Of a stretch of DNA of 64,000 nt, positions 24,873-32,509 are shown one piece after another (position 1 is the stretch's first letter; each line of letters starts with the position of its first letter). This stretch comes from Acidobacteria bacterium 13_1_20CM_3_53_8. Lineage in GTDB: Bacteria; Acidobacteriota; Blastocatellia; Pyrinomonadales; Pyrinomonadaceae. The notes below the pieces were generated by a model, which saw nothing but the letters and a program-made list of their open reading frames with translations, ran no database searches and was not told the DNA's origin. The stretch spans positions 69,555 to 133,554 of the forward strand of contig MNJR01000059.1 of NCBI GenBank assembly GCA_001920415.1, written 5' to 3'. Position numbers and translations under genes: made by a program.

Positions 24873-25145
24873 ATGGCTAATGGCAAAATTACTATTACAA
24901 ACAGCACTGCGCAAACGCTGGCTTTCAATATTTATGGGAATGGAGTGACGAGCGGTTCACCCGTCGCTTCGGGCACTCTGCTTCCCAACAAGCCGAACGA
25001 CGCTTTAGTCAGCGGCTACGATCTGTATCAGGCCAACATCTTTCTAACTGGTTCGGGCGGAGTTTTCTACGGGCCGACTGTTGGTCCTGATACGCAAGTC
25101 GAATTCATAGTGAGCAGCGATTCCGGCGCGGCCTCGGACGATTAA
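24873..25145 (+). CDS. Small beta-rich protein, paralogue B
   Basis: 90 residues from the ATG at 24873, preceded by AGGAG at good spacing. An in-frame upstream start would add 31 residues unlike the paralogue and is rejected. It aligns with paralogue A through GKITITNSTAQTLAFNIYG, SPVASGTLLP and LVSGYDLYQANIFLTG, then ends in an acidic Ser-rich tail (SDSGAASDD). The two genes are 96 bases apart and probably co-transcribed. No family is recognised; no export signal. Confidence 0.75.
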   Translation: MANGKITITNSTAQTLAFNIYGNGVTSGSPVASGTLLPNKPNDALVSGYDLYQANIFLTGSGGVFYGPTVGPDTQVEFIVSSDSGAASDD

Positions 25146-25183
25146 TATCCTCTGCCGACCAAAGCGGAACGCAGATAATAAGC

Positions 25184-25226
25184 ATAGAGATGATCTGCTG
25201 ATCGGCAGTCAGCAGATCATCTCTAT
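25184..25226. terminator. Perfect 18-bp hairpin between convergent genes
   Basis: ATAGAGATGATCTGCTGA pairs perfectly with TCAGCAGATCATCTCTAT across a 7-base loop. It lies between the end of paralogue B and the end of the glycosyltransferase, so it probably ends transcription from both sides, although no T-run follows. Confidence 0.75.
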
Positions 25227-25258
25227 ACCGACTCCTTCCTACTGATAAAACTTACCCA

Positions 25259-26509
25259 TCAGCTTAATAATCTTTGAAAAAGCGCGTCCCATTGCCGGGC
25301 TATGTTTTTCCATTTATATTCGGGCCTGGTTGCGTTCAGGTAAGCCGCTTCCGACATCTCTCGCAAGTATTCAGGGTCGCGATACAAACGCTCTAGAGAC
25401 TCGGCAACGCCTTTGGGCGAGACAAACTTTCCTTCGGTCAAGACCCTCTCCACGGTCACGGTAAAGACGGGTTCTAACATTTCAGCCGCGCCTTGCCAGA
25501 GTTCCTCGCACGCGGTATGGCGCGGAACGATTTGCGCCGCGCCAGTCGCGGCGTGCTCAAAACTGACTAGCCCCCAGCCTTCGCCCAGCGAAGTATTGAT
25601 CCCTACTTCGCAGGCGTTATAGATCATGTTCAATCGCTTGACGGAATCTGTAGGGGTCTCTTTGCTTGTGTTGCTTATGATCAAGCGGCCTTCTATATCA
25701 TATCTTTTGGCAAGCGACATCAGGTTCCACCCGACATCCTCGGCCCCCATGTGTAGATAAAGCTTTACATTATCGGGCTTGTTCTCGGCAAAAAGCGCGA
25801 ACCCCTGCATTGTAATCTCTATGCGTTTTCTCGGCTGATTCCGATTCGCATTGAGCACGATGAAAGAGTCTAAAAAATCTTTCGTATTTGGAAGGAGCAT
25901 TTTTTTTGCTCTCAGCCTGCCGCGTTTGATGCCATCTGTACCAAGCTTTTTTGAATAAGGGTGGAAAAGTTGAGTATCAACGCCGTGCGGGATCACTGCG
26001 ATTTCCGATGCCTTGAAGTCAGGATTCTCCTGCCTGACTTCGTCAATTGCTTGCTGCATCACCCTTTTGCCAAACTGGTTGTAGGCAACTAATTGATCGA
26101 CACCGTCTAAATGTTTGACAAAATCCGAATCGAGAGGCTCCCCATCTACGGGGAAGTACATAACCGTCTTCAGATGGTCTTTATACTTTTTCAGAATCGG
26201 GGTGTAGCGACCCAATATCCAAACGTCATTAACAAAAAAAACCAGCCTGGGTTTCGCCCCTTCAATAAGCTGCTGCAAGCGATTAATGCCGTAGACATCT
26301 CCGCCAAGCCGCGCCACATATATCTTCCAATCGGCATCATGAGGATCGCCCGAATAGTTGATGCCAAGATGATGAATCTCGTACTTGTGTTTTACACGGT
26401 CGAGAATACTATGCAGCACTCTGGCAAAACCGGTTGGTGCCGCCGCATCTCCTACGACCAATATCGGTATGCGCTTGCGGATAGATTTTTGCTTTCGTAT
26501 CATATACAA
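25259..26509 (-). CDS. GT4-type glycosyltransferase
   Basis: A 416-residue GT-B fold glycosyltransferase. The N-terminal half begins PILVVGDAAAPTGFARVL, a sugar-acceptor-domain glycine loop. The middle has AVIPHGVDTQLFHPYS. The nucleotide-sugar half has the EX7E motif at Glu310/Glu318 in EGWGLVSFE and a C-terminal VAESLERLYRDPEYLREM helix. No membrane segment. The donor sugar and acceptor are unknown. It is convergent with the small-protein genes and divergent from the FkbM gene, with 170 bases between. Two in-frame start codons lie two residues apart; the outer is given. Confidence 0.85.
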   Translation of the reverse strand: MYMIRKQKSIRKRIPILVVGDAAAPTGFARVLHSILDRVKHKYEIHHLGINYSGDPHDADWKIYVARLGGDVYGINRLQQLIEGAKPRLVFFVNDVWILGRYTPILKKYKDHLKTVMYFPVDGEPLDSDFVKHLDGVDQLVAYNQFGKRVMQQAIDEVRQENPDFKASEIAVIPHGVDTQLFHPYSKKLGTDGIKRGRLRAKKMLLPNTKDFLDSFIVLNANRNQPRKRIEITMQGFALFAENKPDNVKLYLHMGAEDVGWNLMSLAKRYDIEGRLIISNTSKETPTDSVKRLNMIYNACEVGINTSLGEGWGLVSFEHAATGAAQIVPRHTACEELWQGAAEMLEPVFTVTVERVLTEGKFVSPKGVAESLERLYRDPEYLREMSEAAYLNATRPEYKWKNIARQWDALFQRLLS

Positions 26510-26679
26510 ACTCTCGGATCCATTAAGACATCAAACTGAAGTGATTCGGGTTAGCACAATGGTTTTAGTCTAATCACCGGATCGGGGATGGTGTTTTCCC
26601 GTTGCCTGTCTGTCAAGCATTATAAGAAATCTATACCATCGTTTGCGTAAGTATCAGTAATATATGAAAGAAGGGGCTG

Positions 26680-27408
26680 ATGAAGAATTTCAAATTCGAC
26701 TCGGTACTGCAATGCTGTATCGCTTACAACAAATACGGTGGCTATTGTGTTCCTCTATCTTCTAAACATCGCCCGGCAGCACGAGAGATACTATCTGGAG
26801 ATATATGGGAACCGAAGATTATCGAATTCCTTATGTCTCGTTGTGAAGACGGTGACATAGTTCACGCTGGAACTTTCTTTGGTGATTTTCTACCTGCACT
26901 ATCTCAGTCTTCATCTCAGGGTAGCCGGATATGGGCGTTTGAACCAAACCCTGAGAATTACAGATGCGCTTTCATTACCACATACATCAACGGGCTTCAA
27001 AATGTAGAACTCATCAATGCTGGCTTGGGAGAGCGTCAAGGTTTTCTTCAAATGGTTACATCAGACACCAACGGTATGTCTCTTGGTGGGGCGAGCCGGA
27101 TGGTCAGAGAAACAGATGGGGGCAGCACAGAGGGCTTGATAACTGTTGAAGTTGTGACTGTAGACGAGGTCATCCCTTCGGAACGGAAGATTTCCATAAT
27201 TCATCTTGACGTTGAAGGCTTTGAAAAACCAGCCTTAGCTGGCGCGCTCAAGAGCATTCGGCGTTGTAAGCCAATTCTCATTTTAGAAAGTCTGCCCGAT
27301 GAAGATTGGCTCTCTACAAATATTCTGCAACTTGGATATAGAATAGCCGGGAAAGCTCACGACAACACGATTCTTATAAGTGAGGGATCTCCTCATGCTG
27401 CTACCTAA
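26680..27408 (+). CDS. FkbM-family SAM methyltransferase
   Basis: 242 residues of the FkbM family, O-methyltransferases that often act on sugars. The SAM-binding region is DGDIVHAGTFFGDFLPAL and WAFEPNPENY, and the family's C-terminal part IIHLDVEGFEKPALAGA with PILILES is clear. The acid-bearing first motif reads HAGTFFG instead of the common D-x-GAxxG. The start is supported by AAGGGG ahead of the ATG. With the glycosyltransferase and sulfotransferase it suggests decoration of a glycan or glycopeptide. Confidence 0.85.
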   Translation: MKNFKFDSVLQCCIAYNKYGGYCVPLSSKHRPAAREILSGDIWEPKIIEFLMSRCEDGDIVHAGTFFGDFLPALSQSSSQGSRIWAFEPNPENYRCAFITTYINGLQNVELINAGLGERQGFLQMVTSDTNGMSLGGASRMVRETDGGSTEGLITVEVVTVDEVIPSERKISIIHLDVEGFEKPALAGALKSIRRCKPILILESLPDEDWLSTNILQLGYRIAGKAHDNTILISEGSPHAAT

Positions 27409-27574
27409 CAGACACATGCACCGATAGTGTTTCAAAAAGACCTTCTCAGCTATAATCCGCCCCTTCTGTGCCATCCGACACCTTAACAGGGAACCTATAG
27501 GTCGGGCGCTGGAGCTTTGATGCTTCGGGAAAGTGAACTAGAATCTACTTGAAACAATACAGAGGAGGAGCGAG

Positions 27575-28129
27575 ATGTTTTGTCCAAAGTGTGCGGCGGA
27601 GAACATGGAGGGCGCGCGTTTCTGCCGAACGTGCGGCTCGGACATAAGCCTCGTGCCGCAGGCGCTTGCAGGCAGCCTGCCCGATGCGCAGATTGCTGAC
27701 CATCCTTTCTACGCGATGAGCAGGCGCGCTCGTCGCAGGATGGAGCGGCCAGCGACTATTGACCACGCGATCAAAAATGTCTTCGTCGGCCTGGGCTTCA
27801 TCGCTGTAGCAATTTCGATCCTTCTTTTCGCATCACATGGAAGTACCTGGTGGTTCTGGTTTCTCATCCCTGCCTTCTCCACGCTCGGCGGAGGAATTGC
27901 AGAGTATGTGCGGTTCAAGAATCAAGGCCAGTTGCCGCAAGCGCCGGGCTTTCCAGCGCAGACTGCTATGCCGCCATCAGCGCGCGTGAGCGCAATCCCT
28001 TCGCGCTCGACGGGCGAGCTTTACCCACAGCCACCGAGCGTGACAGAAGGAACGACAAGACATCTTGGAGCGGAAGCGCCGACTAAAGCTTTCACGCCGT
28101 CGCCGGAAAAGCCACGCGGCGATGTTTGA
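27575..28129 (+). CDS. Zinc-ribbon membrane protein
   Basis: 184 residues. The N-terminus is a classic zinc ribbon (CPKCAAEN..ARFCRTCG, residues 3-22). Two transmembrane helices lie at about 65-82 and 88-105 with a short turn (HGSTWWF). The C-terminal 75 residues are proline- and serine-rich and disordered. A strong ribosome binding site (GAGGAGGAG) precedes the ATG. Function unknown. Confidence 0.85.
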   Translation: MFCPKCAAENMEGARFCRTCGSDISLVPQALAGSLPDAQIADHPFYAMSRRARRRMERPATIDHAIKNVFVGLGFIAVAISILLFASHGSTWWFWFLIPAFSTLGGGIAEYVRFKNQGQLPQAPGFPAQTAMPPSARVSAIPSRSTGELYPQPPSVTEGTTRHLGAEAPTKAFTPSPEKPRGDV

Positions 28130-28270
28130 GCTTTCAGGAAGAACTCTTTCTCCTCTTCATTTCTCGTTCTAAGTAATTTGTTCTTGGGTATACGCTGACG
28201 TGGCTCTACATTTTTTCAAAGTAATAACGCCTGCGCTTCAATCATCATAAATTTTCCGAAGGAGTCGTTA

Positions 28271-29212
28271 ATGCCTCAACGGCCAAAGATTGCAAATGAC
28301 ATGCTTGAGCTGATCGGCTACACGCCGCTCGTGCGCTTGAACAGTATTCCGTACACGGATTCGGCGGAGTTGATTGCAAAACTCGAATCGCAGAACCCTA
28401 TGGATTCGGTGAAGGACAGAATCGGCGCGGCCATGATCGTCGCAGCCGAGCGCGAGGGAAAGATAAAGCCGGGCGAGACCGTCATAGTAGAACCAACATC
28501 AGGCAACACAGGTATCGCGCTTGCATTCGCGGCTGCGGTCAAAGGCTACAGGCTGATTGTGACCATGCCTGACACTGTGACGGTCGAGCGTCGCCGCGTG
28601 CTCACCTCGCTCGGCTCAGAGGTAGTGCTCACGCCCGGCGCGGAAGGGATGAAGGGCGCAATCAAAAAGGCTGCGGACATCTGCGAAGAGACCGAGAACA
28701 GTTGGACGCCGGGACAGTTCGATAATCCTGCGAACCCCGAAGTCCATCGTCGCACCACAGCAGAAGAGGTCTGGGAGGATACAGATGGACGGCTCGATGC
28801 TTTCGTAGCAGGCGTGGGCACGGGCGGAACAATCGCGGGCGTAGGCCAAATCTTGAAAGAGCGACTAGGCGAAAAGGTGCTGGTCGTCGCGGTCGAACCT
28901 GCGTCATCGCCCGTGCTGTCAGGCGGCGAAGCGGGGCCGAACAAAATTCAGGGAATAGGCGCGGGCTTCGTGCCGCGCAACTACGACCCGTCGGTTGTTG
29001 ACCGCGTGATGCGCGTCGAATATCAGGACGCGCTCGAAATCGCTCGCAGACTCGCACGTGAGGAAGGAATTTTTTGTGGCATCTCGTCGGGCGCAATCAC
29101 TTGGGCTGCGCGCGAGGTTGCCAGAGAGTTAGGAACTGGCAAGCGAGTCGTCTCGATCATCTGCGATTTCGGCGAACGCTATCTCTCGCACGAGCTTTTC
29201 GAGACGACGTAA
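28271..29212 (+). CDS. cysK: Cysteine synthase (O-acetylserine sulfhydrylase)
   Basis: A PLP enzyme converting O-acetylserine and sulfide to cysteine. In 313 residues Lys48 of PMDSVKDR binds PLP, EPTSGNTGIALAF binds the substrate carboxylate, GTGGTIAGVG binds the PLP phosphate, and GIGAGFVP and CGISSGA are as expected. Normal length. The ribosome binding site GAAGGAG precedes the ATG. aroDE follows on the same strand after a hairpin repeat. Confidence 0.95.
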   Translation: MPQRPKIANDMLELIGYTPLVRLNSIPYTDSAELIAKLESQNPMDSVKDRIGAAMIVAAEREGKIKPGETVIVEPTSGNTGIALAFAAAVKGYRLIVTMPDTVTVERRRVLTSLGSEVVLTPGAEGMKGAIKKAADICEETENSWTPGQFDNPANPEVHRRTTAEEVWEDTDGRLDAFVAGVGTGGTIAGVGQILKERLGEKVLVVAVEPASSPVLSGGEAGPNKIQGIGAGFVPRNYDPSVVDRVMRVEYQDALEIARRLAREEGIFCGISSGAITWAAREVARELGTGKRVVSIICDFGERYLSHELFETT

Positions 29213-29296
29213 GAACAGTTTTTAGTTTTAAGTTTTCAGAAAGAAGCGGAATGCCTTTAACTGAAAACTGAAAACTAAAAACTATAAACTGTTTTT
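29213..29296. repeat. Hairpin repeat, TTTTCAG-word family, copy 5
   Basis: The left arm is AACAGTTTTTAGTTTTAAG and the right arm CTAAAAACTATAAACTGTTT. The core AAGAAGCGGAATGCCTTTAA is the complement of the usual core. It fills the cysK-aroDE gap exactly. Confidence 0.88.
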
Positions 29297-29297
29297 A

Positions 29298-30887
29298 ATG
29301 ATGAAAGAGAAAAGTAGAGCGCGAGTCTGCATTCCGGTGTGCGAGCGGCGCGCGAGCGATCTCGTGGTTGCTCTGGCGCGCGCGTGCGAGATTGGGGACA
29401 TAGTAGAGCTTCGGCTGGATTATCTGGGCGGCGGTGAGTTGGCAGAAGCGCTCGAAAGTTTGAATGAACTGCTGAAGACGCGACCGTGCCCTGTGATTCT
29501 CACGATGAGACCTGCGGAGCAGGGAGGCTTTCACGAGTTTGACAACTTCAATCGCATAGTCTTCTGGGACGAGCATTTCCTTTTCAACAAACCTGACGTT
29601 GATTTCGCAGACATAGAGCTTGACCTTGCGCTCTTCTTCCGCCAGCGCGAGGGTGAAGGCTGGCAGGGTCTTTTGGATTGGAGCCGCGTCATCTGCTCTT
29701 ATCACGACTTTCGAGGCGTGCCCGACGATCTTGATGAAATTTACGAGACGATAAGCCGTACGCCCGCGCGCGTCATGAAAATCGCAGTGCATGCCAGAGA
29801 CGCTGTTGATTGCCTGCCTGTGTTTCATCTTCTTGAACGGGGCGCGCGTGAAGGACGCGAGATAATCGCAGTCGCCATGGGACAGGCTGGACTTGCGACT
29901 AGAATACTAGGCACATCGCGCGGCAGCTTCCTAGTGTTCGCTTCATCTGACAACGAACACTCGACAGCGCCCGGCCAAGTGACAGCAGAAGAGTTGCGCG
30001 AAATCTATCGTGTGAACGAGATTGGTGAAGAGACGGAAGTGTTGGGACTCGTGGGGCTGCCAACGGCGCACTCTGTTTCGCCATTGATGCACAATCGTGC
30101 GCTCGCCTCGCGCGGTCTAGATGCTGTTTACATCCCATTTGAAGTTTACGACCTCTCGGCGTTCATCAAAAGAATGGTGAACCCGCGCACGCGCGAGATT
30201 GACTGGCGGCTGCGCGGCTTGAGCGTGACCGCGCCGCACAAGAGCGCGATCATTGCAGAGCTTGATAGCATTGACTCTGTTGCGGAAGCGATTGGGGCTG
30301 TTAATACTGTCGTCGTTGAAAACAACGAACTGCGCGGATACAACACAGACGCGGAAGCCTTTCTCTCGCCGCTTCGTGAAATGGTCGCAGACTTGAACGG
30401 CGTGCGCTGCGCTGTTATAGGAGCAGGCGGAGCGGCGCGAGCGGTCGTCTGGGCTTTGAGAAAAGAAGATGCTGAAGTAACACTGTTCGCGCGCGATATT
30501 GAAAAAGCGCAGCCGCTTGCAGAAAAGTTCGGAGTCTTAGTTAGTTCTCTTGATAAAGCCAGCTTCAAAGAGTTCGACCTTGTCGTAAACACTACACCGC
30601 TAGGCACGCGCGGCGAGCACGAGGATGAGACGGCGGCGCGCACAGACCAGCTAGCAGGCGCTAGAATCGCTTACGATCTTGTTTACAACCCGCTCGAAAC
30701 TCGCTTCATGCGGGAAGCCAGTCGAGTAGGTTGCGAAACAATCGGCGGGCTGCCAATGCTAGTGGGACAGGCTGCCGCGCAATTCAAGCTGTGGACGAGC
30801 ACAGATGCGCCTCTTGAAAAGATGCGCGAAGCTGCTAAAGAATGTTTCGAGAAACAGGTCTCAGATACTCAAGATGAATCAAAGTGA
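29298..30887 (+). CDS. aroDE: Fused 3-dehydroquinate dehydratase (type I) and shikimate dehydrogenase
   Basis: A bifunctional enzyme for steps three and four of the shikimate pathway. Residues about 1-230 are type I dehydroquinase: general-base His136 in CSYHDFRG and Schiff-base Lys161 in VMKIAVHA. Residues about 245-525 are shikimate dehydrogenase: LPTAHSVSPLMHNRAL, the catalytic lysine in SVTAPHKSA, the NADP loop GAGGAARAV, NTTPLGTRG, and GLPMLVGQAA. 529 residues in all. The same fusion order is known in plants and some bacteria, and is compatible with Acidobacteriota. A repeat begins at the stop codon. Confidence 0.95.
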   Translation: MMKEKSRARVCIPVCERRASDLVVALARACEIGDIVELRLDYLGGGELAEALESLNELLKTRPCPVILTMRPAEQGGFHEFDNFNRIVFWDEHFLFNKPDVDFADIELDLALFFRQREGEGWQGLLDWSRVICSYHDFRGVPDDLDEIYETISRTPARVMKIAVHARDAVDCLPVFHLLERGAREGREIIAVAMGQAGLATRILGTSRGSFLVFASSDNEHSTAPGQVTAEELREIYRVNEIGEETEVLGLVGLPTAHSVSPLMHNRALASRGLDAVYIPFEVYDLSAFIKRMVNPRTREIDWRLRGLSVTAPHKSAIIAELDSIDSVAEAIGAVNTVVVENNELRGYNTDAEAFLSPLREMVADLNGVRCAVIGAGGAARAVVWALRKEDAEVTLFARDIEKAQPLAEKFGVLVSSLDKASFKEFDLVVNTTPLGTRGEHEDETAARTDQLAGARIAYDLVYNPLETRFMREASRVGCETIGGLPMLVGQAAAQFKLWTSTDAPLEKMREAAKECFEKQVSDTQDESK

Positions 30888-31110
30888 GTGCGTAAATCAG
30901 CCGCGTTAGCGGCGCGAGTGAATTTAGCCCGGCTTTTCAAAGCCGGGAACCGCAATTCAACGAGAGCGAGGGCGTCGCGCGAGCGACGATTGAATGATCC
31001 CTTGATTCAACCGTCGCGCGAGCGACGCCGATCAAATGTGACACCTTCTCCCGGCTTTGAAAAGCCGGGCTAAAATCAAGCCGCCGCTAACGCGGCTCAT
31101 TTACGCGCAC
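30888..31110. repeat. Composite nested palindrome (223 bp)
   Basis: Three nested arm pairs: 30888-30914 with 31082-31110 (GCGTAAATCAGCCGCGTTAG type), 30925-30948 with 31049-31072 (TAGCCCGGCTTTTCAAAGCC then GGGA), and 30971-30987 with 31013-31029 (GGCGTCGCGCGAGCGAC). It begins right after the aroDE stop. It looks like a REP/MITE-like non-coding mobile unit; no open frame inside is convincing. Confidence 0.85.
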
Positions 31111-31162
31111 GTTCAGCTTAGTTACGTGCATACATCTTAACCAACATCTAACATCTCTCTTT

Positions 31163-32182
31163 ATGATTGAGCGTTACAGCAGACAGATTCTTTTCGAGGG
31201 AATTGGCGAAGAAGGGCAACGACGGTTGTCAGCGTCGCGCGCTCTAATTGTTGGATGTGGCGCGCTCGGCACGGCTCAGGCAGAAGCGCTTGCTCGCGCT
31301 GGTGTGGGACGATTGCGGCTAGTTGATAGAGATTTTGTGGAAGAATCAAACCTGCAAAGACAGACTATGTTCACAGAGCGGGACGCTAAGGAGCGTCTGC
31401 CGAAAGCCGTTGCGAGCGCGCGTCACATCGCCGAGATTAATTCTGAGATTGAAACGGAAGCTGAAGTCGCGGACGTGAACCAGTCGAACATAGAGCGATT
31501 CATTCAGGGTTGCGATGTTGTGCTCGACGGCACTGACAATTTTGCTACGCGCTACCTGATTAACGACGCCTGCGTCAAACATGAAGTCGTCTGGATTTAC
31601 GGCGCAGCCGTTGGCTCTTACGGCCTGACGATGACGGTGAGGCCGCACCTCGCGCCGTGCCTGCGCTGCGTCTTTCCAGAAACGCCAATGGCGGGAAGCG
31701 CTCCTACGTGCGACACGGCTGGCGTCATCATGCCGGTTATCTCGATTGTTTCTTCGGTGCAAGTTAGTGAAGCTATGAAGCTGCTGACGGGAAATTTTGA
31801 GAAGCTGCACGGCTCTCTGATGCAATTCGATGTGTGGCGCAACGAGTGTAGGCGAATCAGTTTAGGCGAGCCTGCGGTTGATTGTCCGACTTGCGCGAAA
31901 GGGATTTACGAAACGCTGGAAGCAGAGGCGGGCGATTTCGCGGCTGTGCTTTGCGGACGCAATGCAGTTCAGATAGCGCCCGCGCGAAGTGCTAATCTTG
32001 ATTTCGATTCGCTAGCCGAGCGTCTTCGCGGCGCTGGCGATGTGAAGGTGAACCAGTATCTTCTTCGTTTCAGAACGGGCGATTATGAGTTGACCATCTT
32101 CCCCGACGCGCGCTCGATAATTCGCGGCACGGACGATGTGGCAACGGCGCGTTCGCTCTACGCAAAATACATAGGAACTTAA
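31163..32182 (+). CDS. ThiF/MoeB/HesA-family adenylyltransferase
   Basis: A 339-residue E1-like enzyme that would adenylate the C-terminal glycine of a ubiquitin-like sulfur carrier (ThiS or MoaD) for thiamine or molybdopterin synthesis. It shows the ATP loop [27 protein letters not shown] with the adenylating Asp and Arg residues, [14 protein letters not shown], the zinc pairs CLRC and CPTC, and [12 protein letters not shown] around the potential catalytic Cys. The C-terminal 80 residues replace the rhodanese domain of some homologues with a small beta-rich domain. No carrier gene is adjacent, so the pathway stays open. Confidence 0.88.
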   Translation: MIERYSRQILFEGIGEEGQRRLSASRALIVGCGALGTAQAEALARAGVGRLRLVDRDFVEESNLQRQTMFTERDAKERLPKAVASARHIAEINSEIETEAEVADVNQSNIERFIQGCDVVLDGTDNFATRYLINDACVKHEVVWIYGAAVGSYGLTMTVRPHLAPCLRCVFPETPMAGSAPTCDTAGVIMPVISIVSSVQVSEAMKLLTGNFEKLHGSLMQFDVWRNECRRISLGEPAVDCPTCAKGIYETLEAEAGDFAAVLCGRNAVQIAPARSANLDFDSLAERLRGAGDVKVNQYLLRFRTGDYELTIFPDARSIIRGTDDVATARSLYAKYIGT

Positions 32183-32189
32183 TCGAAAC

Positions 32190-32314
32190 CCTTAGCGAGC
32201 TTATCTCTTATCTTTGCGCCTTTGCGTGAAACTGCAATTCACATGATTCTTGAATGTTGTATAAATTGAGGGTTCACGCAAAGGCGCAAAGGGAAATGCT
32301 TAAGCTCGCTAAGA
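32190..32314. repeat. TTTGCGCCTTTGCGT inverted repeat, copy A
   Basis: The left arm CTTAGCGAGCTTATC plus CTTTGCGCCTTTGCGTGAA and the right arm TTCACGCAAAGGCGCAAAGG plus TTAAGCTCGCTAAG enclose CAATTCAC...ATTGAG. It fills the first part of the 328-base gap after the ThiF-like gene. The following 195 bases show no gene and probably hold the promoter of 32510. Copies lie at 36903 and 57742. Confidence 0.88.
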
Positions 32315-32509
32315 CAGTTGATAACTGCTGAAAGTTTTGAGTGAACTTAATCCATTTAAGCTTCCGAAGAAACGATTGTAATTTCACGCATGACGCGCTT
32401 TCGGGTTATATTCATAACTGAGGAAGCCAATCACACGTTTTCAATTTTGAGCTTAGGACAGCGAAAGAGGGCAACCTATGTTGCTCTTTAACTCGCAAAG
32501 ATTCATTGA

